DNA from: Gammaproteobacteria bacterium
Lineage (GTDB): Bacteria; Pseudomonadota; Gammaproteobacteria; Pseudomonadales; Azotimanducaceae
Direction: 5' to 3'
DNA: 12,177 nt
Assembly: GCA_002711495.1 (NCBI GenBank)
Contig: PARM01000032.1
Location: 34,489 to 46,665 of the forward strand
Shown: piece by piece, positions 7,302 to 12,177 of the stretch
How the letters are laid out: each line of letters starts with the position of its first letter
Position numbering within the stretch: the first letter of the stretch is position 1
The notes under the pieces: generated by a model
Databases searched by the model: none
The model's input: the letters and a program-made list of their open reading frames with translations, nothing else
Told to the model about the DNA's origin: nothing
Program-made: the position numbers and the translations under genes

Positions 7302-7348
7302 ATGTAAGGCGTATAGCCTTTGAAAGTCAACAGCTATCCTGTATTTTA
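7302..7348. promoter_or_regulatory. Overlapping divergent promoters of BVMO1 and acyl-CoA dehydrogenase
   Basis: On the + strand TTGAAA (7320-7325) is followed after 16 bp by TATTTT (7342-7347), pointing to the acyl-CoA dehydrogenase. On the minus strand TTGACT (7330-7325) points to BVMO1, with only a weak -10 (TTACAT, 7307-7302). The two -35 boxes share bases in the 11-bp stretch TTGAAAGTCAA. If both are real, polymerase cannot occupy both at once, which would tie the two genes' expression together. Boxes were found by eye. Confidence 0.35.
7306..7320. promoter_or_regulatory. Candidate operator (15-bp inverted repeat)
   Basis: AAGGC-GTATA-GCCTT is a perfect 5-bp dyad with a 5-bp spacer. It touches the + strand -35 box and covers the minus-strand spacer/-10 region, a place where a repressor would block both promoters. 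No regulator gene is in the window, and a dyad this short may be chance. Confidence 0.35.
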
Positions 7349-7374
7349 GTATTTTCGAAACCACAATTTAACGC

Positions 7375-7380
7375 AAGGTG
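7375..7380 (+). promoter_or_regulatory. Shine-Dalgarno site fixing the acyl-CoA dehydrogenase start
   Basis: AAGGTG lies 6 bp before the GTG at 7387. It overlaps the alternative GTG at 7378, which has no good site of its own, so 7387 is preferred. Confidence 0.55.
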
Positions 7381-7386
7381 AACGAA

Positions 7387-8577
7387 GTGAAATACCCAGA
7401 GGACGAACAAGAATTTAGGGAGCTGATACAAGCTTTCCTGGATGCAGAGTTGACAGATGAACTCAAAGAGGCAGGGAGAAAAAAAACCAGTGTTTGGCAA
7501 GAGCCTGTTTCAGCAGCGAAGTGGCAAGCCGTTCTCTACAAGAAGGGCTGGGTGGCACCAGATTGGCCAAAGGAATACGGAGGAACTGGATGGTCGCCCC
7601 GACAAAGATACATATTTGCTCAAGAATGTGCACGATACGGTACTCCTGGCATTGCTCCGATGGGATTAAAAATGTGCGGGCCAATGTTAATTGGCCATGG
7701 TACAAAAGAACAGAAAGATTATTATCTTCCAAAAATACTTTCAGGAGAACACATTTGGTGCCAAGGGTATTCAGAACCTGGTTCAGGTTCAGACCTTGCT
7801 TCGCTGAAAACGTCGGCAGTTAGTGACGGAGATGATTATATTGTTAACGGGACCAAGATATGGACGAGCCACGCCCAACACTCGAACATGATCTTCGCGT
7901 TAGTAAGGACATCAAACGAGGGCCGTATTCAACAGGGAATCTCCTTTCTCCTAATAGATATGGAGACAAGCGGAATCGAGATCAAACCCATTATCAATCT
8001 CGAGGGCTCTCACGAACTAAATCAGGTTTGGTTTAATGACGTCAGAGTTCCCAAAGCTAATAGGGTTGGAAAGGAAAATAATGGTTGGTCAGTCGCGAAG
8101 TATCTTCTTGAGTTTGAGAGGTTTTCTATGTCATCTGTGGAGCTTAGGAGGCTTTTAAATAGAGCAAAAAAGCTAGCAGGAGAAACCGAATGGAATGGGA
8201 GAGTATTAGCAGAGGATCCGGCTTTCCGCTCAAAGATCGATTCTCTTGAAATCAAGGCGTTAGCCATTGAAATGTCTGAAAGTAGGGCACTCGCCTCCTT
8301 GGAATCTGGAGGGAGTCCAGGATCTATTTCTTCCGTCCTCAGCGCCATAGGAGCAGAAACCCTTCAAATGGCCGACGAATTAGGGGTCGAGCTTGCCGCT
8401 TACTATGGCTTGCCAAAGCAGCCCCAAGCGCTTGAGGTTGGACACAGGCAATTTGTGGGGCCGCAAGGTTTTCTGCCTCTAACCCCAAGCTTTTTAAACA
8501 ACAGAATGAGAACGATTGCCGGGGGTTCATCGGAAATTCAGAGAAATATAATTGCCAAAACTATCCTGGGCCTCTGA
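7387..8577 (+). CDS. Acyl-CoA dehydrogenase
   Basis: This is an FAD flavoprotein that introduces an alpha,beta double bond into an acyl-CoA in beta-oxidation-type pathways, passing electrons to ETF. From the GTG at 7387 it has 396 residues, the normal length, with all three domains: a helical N-terminal domain (1-~120), a middle beta domain with the FAD/acyl-CoA motif CQGYSEPGSGSDL (125-137) and KIWTS (157-161), and a helical C-terminal domain ending in GGSSEIQRNIIAKTILGL (379-396). This C-terminus resembles FadE-type dehydrogenases of terpenoid and steroid side-chain catabolism more than short-chain butyryl-CoA enzymes; I could not place the catalytic glutamate by eye. It is divergent from BVMO1 with a shared promoter region, which suggests a common pathway. 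It ends 4 bp before the convergent hypothetical gene, with no terminator visible. An alternative GTG start at 7378 would add three residues. Confidence 0.95.
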   Translation: MKYPEDEQEFRELIQAFLDAELTDELKEAGRKKTSVWQEPVSAAKWQAVLYKKGWVAPDWPKEYGGTGWSPRQRYIFAQECARYGTPGIAPMGLKMCGPMLIGHGTKEQKDYYLPKILSGEHIWCQGYSEPGSGSDLASLKTSAVSDGDDYIVNGTKIWTSHAQHSNMIFALVRTSNEGRIQQGISFLLIDMETSGIEIKPIINLEGSHELNQVWFNDVRVPKANRVGKENNGWSVAKYLLEFERFSMSSVELRRLLNRAKKLAGETEWNGRVLAEDPAFRSKIDSLEIKALAIEMSESRALASLESGGSPGSISSVLSAIGAETLQMADELGVELAAYYGLPKQPQALEVGHRQFVGPQGFLPLTPSFLNNRMRTIAGGSSEIQRNIIAKTILGL

Positions 8578-8581
8578 CAGG

Positions 8582-9193
8582 TTAGAGAACTATCATCAAG
8601 AATCCGGTTAGAGCAGCATTGTTTGGGGAAAGGGAAGGACTAACATTTTTTTTTATTTCAAGAACTATTTCTCTGTATGTTTGATAAAAATTCCAGGTTG
8701 GTCTCGCTCTGTAGACGAGGTTTAACCCCAATTCCGAAATAATTTTTTTTGTTGTTGTAGGCTTAACGAAAACCTCGCTTTCTGGACTGTAATAAGACAT
8801 TGCAATAGTGACTACACTCCATTTCGCCATCTTATGAAAAGCTAGGATATCGACGATGGCCTCGAAAGCGTTTTCTTGGTCTCCGTGAAATAGCTCTCGA
8901 TAATATGAAGTCAACAAGTCTTTTTCCGAGGAGTTGAGTGATAAGATCATATCGCGAAATCTTGGCTTTTCGAACATTGATAACATTGACGATCCAGAAA
9001 TGACCTTTACAAGGTCCTTTAAAAACTGATCTGCCACGAGAAAATTCTCCTCTTGAAAAACCTGAAGAGCAAGCAGATTCATTTTAATCAGGTTGTGACG
9101 TTTTCGTACCTCAGTTAATCCTTCATCTTCGAATCCCGCCGGGAACATCTGCAAAAAATTTGCCTCGGCTGATTTCAATTTGTTTAAATTCAT
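8582..9193 (-). CDS. Conserved hypothetical protein, 203 residues
   Basis: I do not recognise a named family or function, though the sequence looks like one I recall from gammaproteobacterial genomes. It is soluble with no signal peptide or helix long enough for a membrane. Likely conserved segments are ANFLQMFPAGFED near the start (11-23), SSMLSMFEKPRFRD (68-81), LFHGDQ (101-106), the run YYSPESEVFVKPTTTK (134-149), and LSPNNAALTGFLM near the end (188-200). The gene begins 21 bp after the BVMO2 stop codon with no clear Shine-Dalgarno, so it is probably co-transcribed and perhaps translationally coupled with BVMO2. A run of nine A residues (coding strand, 8654-8646) near its 3' end is a possible slippage site. 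The gene stops 4 bp from the convergent acyl-CoA dehydrogenase. Confidence 0.82.
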   Translation of the reverse strand: MNLNKLKSAEANFLQMFPAGFEDEGLTEVRKRHNLIKMNLLALQVFQEENFLVADQFLKDLVKVISGSSMLSMFEKPRFRDMILSLNSSEKDLLTSYYRELFHGDQENAFEAIVDILAFHKMAKWSVVTIAMSYYSPESEVFVKPTTTKKIISELGLNLVYRARPTWNFYQTYREIVLEIKKNVSPSLSPNNAALTGFLMIVL

Positions 9194-9214
9194 TCGTAAG
9201 ATTCGGACTACAAT

Positions 9215-11014
9215 TTAAGTGAAGTGTAAACCGCTAAATGTTCCACTATTTCGCCACTCAGAAATATAGTCAAAAAAAGCAACGGGGCCATATGGATATC
9301 CTACAAAAGATTTTCTTGAGGGTCCGGGATCAATACCCTCATTGTTATAGTAGCCGGGGGTACAATCCTGAGAACCGAGCATAAGGCCTGGACCCGACAT
9401 TATGAGTTGGACCCACTTTTCTTCAGCCTCTGTCATTACTTCGACTACCCTTGATTCATTTTTGATCATATGGGAGATGATCGAAGCAATAGTTTTCGCT
9501 GAATCACCTAAATTATGGGGATAATTAGAGATCAGGTTCGCACCTTGGGTAGCCTGGACAATGAATGAATTGGGGAAATCCGCAACTTGAAGGCCGTGCA
9601 GCGTCCTCATCCCATCTGCCCAATGGTCAGATAACCGCTTTCCAGATTTCCCTTTAGGATCAAATCCCGTTCTTCGCTGCAGGGGGGTGCCAACCTCAAA
9701 ACCTGATGCAAAAATAATGCAATCTACCGAATACTCATCACCGTCAAATACAACTCCTTTTTCGGTGATCCTTTCAACTCCTTTTCCGTCAGTGTGGATC
9801 AAGTGAGTGCTAGGGTTATTAAAAGATTGAAGATACGCATCATGAAAGCATGGTCTTTTACACAACTGCCCATACCATGCCTTCAAACCCTCGCTTGTCT
9901 CTGAATCGCTTACAATCGAATCTACGCGCGCCCTTATCTCACTCATTTTTTCGAAGTCAGCATCTTCATAGGCTTCCCACATTTTTTCCGGAATCCGATC
10001 TTCTTTTGAGAGATTCATCACTTTTTCTCGAACCCTCTTAGAGATTTCGGTCCAACCATCTTTCACTAAGTCATCAGAAGCTTCTGCTCCTGTTTGATTC
10101 GCAGTAAAATTGTCCAGCCAAACCTGTTGCCAGCCTGGCGTAGATATTTTTTTGAACCAACTAGGGTCGATGGCCTCGTTATTGCGGACGTCGACAGAGG
10201 AAGGGGTCCGCTGAAAAACAAATAGTTGTTGGCATGACCTCGACAAGTGAGGAACGCATTGCACTGCAGTCGCACCAGTTCCAATAATTGCCACTCTCTT
10301 ATTCCTTAGATTCTTAAGCTCACCGTTGCCGGGCTTTCCGCCAGTGTAGGCATAGTCCCAACGACTGGTATGAAAAGAATGTCCACCGAAAGATTCAATT
10401 CCAGGGATTCCCGGGAGTTTAGGAACATGAAGTGGTCCGGTACCCATCCCTAAAAATTGAGAAGTAAACTCGTCATTCCTATTAGTTTTAATTAACCAAC
10501 GTTTCTTATCTTCCAACCACTCAACATGGATAACTTGAGTGTGAAAAAGAGCATTTTTATATAGCCCATATTGCTGGCCAATTCTCTGACAATGCCTAAG
10601 TATTTCGGGGCCGTGAACATATTTCTCAGTGGGCATGTGACCGGTCTCCTCAAGTAGCGGCATATAAACCATCGAGGCAGTGTCGCACTGAGCGCCTGGA
10701 TACCTGTTCCAATACCAGGTCCCGCCAAAATCACCTCCCTTCTCTACAATTCGGATGCTGTTTAAACCGACTTCTGAAAGACGAGCTCCAACAACAAGAC
10801 CAGCAAATCCTCCGCCGATGAAGGTAAACTTAACATCGTCTCGAACAGATTCACGCTCAGCGATATCCTGATAAGGGTCATCTAAAAAGTATGCTAGTTG
10901 ATCTTTAAGTTCAAGATACTGTTCGTTACCATCCGACCGTAATCTTTTTTGTCGCTCTTTTCGATATTTTTCTTTCAATGTTTCTTTTGCTGTTAGCGAT
11001 AAATTACTCGTCAT
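9215..11014 (-). CDS. Type I Baeyer-Villiger monooxygenase (BVMO2)
   Basis: This is a second FAD/NADPH ketone monooxygenase of the long class, 599 residues from the chosen ATG. It has the first Rossmann motif GGGFAG (67-72), GGTWYWNRYPGAQCD (97-111), the complete fingerprint Phe209, Gly211, His215, Thr216, Trp219, Asp220, and the NADPH motif GTGATA (245-250). CKRPCFHDAYL (385-395) matches CKRPTFHDEYL in BVMO1. The C-terminus carries CTPGYYNNEG (551-560), a motif I associate with cyclopentadecanone/cyclododecanone-type BVMOs; BVMO1 has only the altered CISYYNGEG. An upstream TTG at 11083 would add 23 residues, but AGAGG (11020-11024) 5 bp before the ATG at 11014 fixes the start. The conserved hypothetical gene follows 21 bp downstream, and a Rieske ferredoxin is divergent upstream. 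Confidence 0.95.
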   Translation of the reverse strand: MTSNLSLTAKETLKEKYRKERQKRLRSDGNEQYLELKDQLAYFLDDPYQDIAERESVRDDVKFTFIGGGFAGLVVGARLSEVGLNSIRIVEKGGDFGGTWYWNRYPGAQCDTASMVYMPLLEETGHMPTEKYVHGPEILRHCQRIGQQYGLYKNALFHTQVIHVEWLEDKKRWLIKTNRNDEFTSQFLGMGTGPLHVPKLPGIPGIESFGGHSFHTSRWDYAYTGGKPGNGELKNLRNKRVAIIGTGATAVQCVPHLSRSCQQLFVFQRTPSSVDVRNNEAIDPSWFKKISTPGWQQVWLDNFTANQTGAEASDDLVKDGWTEISKRVREKVMNLSKEDRIPEKMWEAYEDADFEKMSEIRARVDSIVSDSETSEGLKAWYGQLCKRPCFHDAYLQSFNNPSTHLIHTDGKGVERITEKGVVFDGDEYSVDCIIFASGFEVGTPLQRRTGFDPKGKSGKRLSDHWADGMRTLHGLQVADFPNSFIVQATQGANLISNYPHNLGDSAKTIASIISHMIKNESRVVEVMTEAEEKWVQLIMSGPGLMLGSQDCTPGYYNNEGIDPGPSRKSFVGYPYGPVAFFDYISEWRNSGTFSGLHFT

Positions 11015-11081
11015 CTTGTCCTCTAAACGCATGCGCTTGCCGATAATTGTTTTTTTACTTAATCTTTGCTGCAATCCTAAC

Positions 11082-11110
11082 ATTGTTAAGAGATCGTTTT
11101 ACACTTTCAA
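11082..11110 (-). promoter_or_regulatory. Candidate sigma70 promoter of BVMO2
   Basis: On the minus strand TTGAAA (11110-11105) is followed after exactly 17 bp by AACAAT (11087-11082). The predicted transcript start near 11075 gives a leader of about 60 nt before the ATG at 11014. Matched by eye to the consensus (5 of 6 and 4 of 6). Confidence 0.4.
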
Positions 11111-11119
11111 CACAAAGGC

Positions 11120-11149
11120 CAGACGTCCGATATCCCAGGAAAACGTCTG
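11120..11149. promoter_or_regulatory. Candidate operator (7-bp inverted repeat) between BVMO2 and ferredoxin
   Basis: CAGACGT (11120-11126) and ACGTCTG (11143-11149) form a perfect 7-bp dyad with a 16-bp spacer. Its centre lies about 60 bp upstream of the predicted BVMO2 transcript start, a usual place for an activator, and 45-74 bp upstream of the ferredoxin start codon. No regulator gene is in the window. Confidence 0.4.
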
Positions 11150-11193
11150 ATTTAACTGCCTTTTTCGCTAAACACCTAGGTAGAAGCAAAGCC

Positions 11194-11490
11194 ATGGAAT
11201 TAGAAAAACTTCCTATCAACACATCCTTACCAATCGATGTGGACGGGGAAAAAATACTAATTTGTAATGCAAACGGGATTCACTACGCCATAGAGAACAA
11301 TTGCAGCCACCAAGACGCTCCTTTGGAAAAAGGAAGGATCCGAGGGAAGTTTATCTGCTGCCCACTACACGGTGTGAGATTTAATCTCGAGACGGGCGAG
11401 CCTGCAGGCCACCTCACTAGGAAACCGATTAAAACATATACTATCGAAGATAGGGGTGATCTGTTAAAGCTAGAAACTCGTAAAGTTTGA
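11194..11490 (+). CDS. Small Rieske [2Fe-2S] ferredoxin
   Basis: From the ATG at 11194 the product has 98 residues, the usual size of stand-alone Rieske ferredoxins. The cluster ligands are Cys37-x-His39 (CSH) and Cys56-x-x-His59 (CPLH), 16 residues apart, with the typical ending GVRFNLETGEPAG. Such proteins shuttle single electrons in the cytosol, usually from a flavin reductase to a Rieske oxygenase or P450; the NirD-like ferredoxin group is the other possibility. No partner reductase or oxygenase is in the window. The frame is open further upstream to 11047, but those 49 codons do not match the family and would intrude on the BVMO2 control region. The ribosome binding site (AGGTAGA, 11178-11184) is modest. 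It is divergent from BVMO2 and may share its control. Confidence 0.9.
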   Translation: MELEKLPINTSLPIDVDGEKILICNANGIHYAIENNCSHQDAPLEKGRIRGKFICCPLHGVRFNLETGEPAGHLTRKPIKTYTIEDRGDLLKLETRKV

Positions 11491-11689
11491 ACATCATTTG
11501 GGTAAGCCTTGGGAAAATAGCAGTTTTGTAGATGTTCCCTAGAATTTCCATTAATTTGGGATATTTACAAAGGTTAGGCTAACAATTTTCCTGAATGTGT
11601 GCGATGATTACATATCTGGGTGCACTTACCCCTCTGGGGCCGCTCCTAGAGGACTTTTACATTTAGCGAGCCATCGAAAGGATATTTTT
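11491..11689. other. Intergenic leader with several short, competing hairpins
   Basis: A perfect 11-bp dyad GTTAG-G-CTAAC lies at 11573-11583 and may be an operator. Nearer the downstream gene are GGGT/ACCC (11618-11621/11628-11631), CCCC-TCT-GGGG (11629-11639), CCTCT/AGAGG (11631-11635/11648-11652) and TCCT/AGGA (11644-11647/11650-11653); several share bases and exclude each other. No ferredoxin terminator is evident. This may be a structured 5' leader of the secreted protein; a known riboswitch class is not recognised. Confidence 0.3.
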
Positions 11690-11986
11690 ATGAAAGTTTT
11701 TCTTTATTTGATTGGAATTGGTTTTGCGTTTGTGTTTTCCGTCTCGGTTAACGCAAAGGTCTCCACCGGAGAAATCATGACCATGTGCAAGGCAGCCGTG
11801 AAAGAGTCGGTAAATGACGTTACGCGAATACGAACCAGCAAGTTCAAGGAACGAGCTAGCGGAACCACGATTAGTTTTCGCGTTTCTTCGAACAGCAACC
11901 AGACCAGAAAAGTCACATGCACCTACGCCAACGGAGTAGCTTCGGTGAAAGACCCGGTGCGTCTGGCAGCCTCAGAAATTCAGTAA
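11690..11986 (+). CDS. Small secreted protein with two cysteines, unknown function
   Basis: The start at the ATG 11690 is supported by AAGGA (11678-11682) 7 bp upstream and by the resulting signal peptide: MKVFLYLIGIGFAFVFSVSVNA, cut after Ala22, described here by its ends (MKVF...SVNA). The 98-residue precursor gives a mature protein of ~76 residues with exactly two cysteines (Cys33 and Cys77), likely a disulfide in the periplasm. The mature part is basic and rich in Ser/Thr with alternating strand-like segments (TTISFRVSS, RKVTCTYANG). I do not recognise a family. Longer in-frame starts up to 11597 would bury the signal peptide and are unlikely. A terminator-like hairpin follows immediately. 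No link with the upstream ferredoxin is evident beyond shared strand. Confidence 0.8.
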   Translation: MKVFLYLIGIGFAFVFSVSVNAKVSTGEIMTMCKAAVKESVNDVTRIRTSKFKERASGTTISFRVSSNSNQTRKVTCTYANGVASVKDPVRLAASEIQ

Positions 11987-11991
11987 TCTGT

Positions 11992-12028
11992 AAGGCCGTT
12001 GCTCGTAACGCGAGAGCGGCCTTGTTAA
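11992..12028 (+). terminator. Terminator-like hairpin after the secreted-protein gene
   Basis: AAGGCCG (11992-11998) pairs with CGGCCTT (12017-12023), with an inner CTCG/CGAG pairing and a TAACG loop. It starts 5 bp after the stop codon. The tail GTTAAAT is only weakly T-rich, so termination is probable but not strong. Confidence 0.6.
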
Positions 12029-12177
12029 ATCATTCACGCGATATGGACCCAGTCGAATCCACCTGATCAGCGTAAGAAATAAAATTCATACGCCGGACCC
12101 TCCATAAAATTGCTCCCTGCGCCGAGAACCCAGTGAGGTCTACCTGTGCTTTTAGAAAAAGGTTACACTTTTTAGGT
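12029..12177. other. No gene recognised at right end
   Basis: I see no convincing start, ribosome binding site or RNA fold on either strand. A 5-bp inverted repeat GCGTA/TACGC lies at 12070-12074/12089-12093, and the minus strand is open for 31 codons (12162-12067) without a supported start. Confidence 0.3.

Noticed and set aside
3860..8577. Direct assignment of the kinase and acyl-CoA dehydrogenase as LvaA/LvaC (levulinate pathway)
   Set aside because: The intermediate small partner, the CoA ligase and the reductase of that pathway are absent, gene order differs, and the dehydrogenase C-terminus is not of the ACAD11 type; kept only as an analogy.
9850..10284. Frames of 60-110 codons antisense to or offset within BVMO2 (and similar ones inside BVMO1, the dehydrogenase and purK)
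   Set aside because: Shadows of genes whose reading frame is proven by long conserved motifs; none has its own start signals or recognisable sequence.
11015..11083. 23-residue longer BVMO2 start at a TTG (11083) and an intermediate ATG at 11032
   Set aside because: Only the ATG at 11014 has a good ribosome binding site (AGAGG, 5 bp spacing); the longer starts would run into the predicted promoter -10.
11047..11193. N-terminal extension of the Rieske ferredoxin frame (possible hydrophobic leader MFFYLIFAAILTLL)
   Set aside because: Stand-alone Rieske ferredoxins are ~100 residues, no ribosome binding site is seen at 11047, and the stretch carries the divergent BVMO2 promoter and dyad.
12040..12062. 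tRNA-like T-arm resemblance around GTCGAATCC
   Set aside because: The flanking bases do not pair into a T-stem on either strand and no acceptor stem or anticodon arm is visible.
12067..12162. 31-codon open stretch on the minus strand at the right end, containing NFMEGPAYEFYFLR before a stop
   Set aside because: No start codon with a ribosome binding site, an in-frame stop just upstream, and no family I can name with confidence; too short to call a gene or pseudogene.

Overview
The window looks like chromosome of a Gram-negative, moderately AT-rich proteobacterium, most likely a marine gammaproteobacterium. The basis is the gene families (PurK/PurE, a DUF3429 membrane protein, SOUL, many FAD- and CoA-dependent catabolic enzymes), Sec-type signal peptides and GGAG/AGAGG Shine-Dalgarno sites. 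That placement is inference; no marker gene is present. I see no rRNA, tRNA, CRISPR array, insertion sequence or phage gene.

Left part (1-3850), housekeeping: the C-terminal end of an MFS transporter, then purK and purE on the + strand, overlapping by 4 bp in the order purK-purE. Convergent to them is a minus-strand pair, a DUF3429 membrane protein followed directly by a periplasmic SOUL haem-binding-type protein. A short-chain dehydrogenase (SDR) diverges from that pair and probably starts at a TTG with a strong ribosome binding site. A hairpin with a T-rich tail follows it.

Middle and right part (3860-11490), an oxidative catabolism island: an APH/ecdysteroid-kinase-like phosphotransferase (-), a previously unlisted 52-residue small ORF with its own ribosome binding site and a downstream terminator (-), a first Baeyer-Villiger monooxygenase (BVMO1, -), a divergent acyl-CoA dehydrogenase (+), a conserved hypothetical protein (-) placed just downstream of a second BVMO (BVMO2, -), and a divergent small Rieske ferredoxin (+). 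Both BVMOs belong to the long, about 600-residue class and keep the type I fingerprint. BVMO1 and the dehydrogenase share a 174-bp intergenic region where the two candidate -35 boxes overlap, next to a short inverted repeat. BVMO2 and the ferredoxin share a 179-bp region with a 7-bp inverted repeat upstream of a candidate BVMO2 promoter.

Working model (inference): BVMOs turn a cyclic or linear ketone into a lactone or ester. After hydrolysis and CoA activation (genes not in the window), hydroxyacyl-CoA intermediates could be handled by the acyl-CoA dehydrogenase, possibly with the kinase, by analogy with 4-hydroxyacyl-CoA phosphorylation/elimination (LvaA/LvaC, ACAD10/ACAD11). The substrate cannot be read from sequence.

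Right end (11491-12177): a small secreted protein with two cysteines, a leader rich in competing short hairpins, a terminator-like hairpin, and about 150 bp in which I see no convincing gene.
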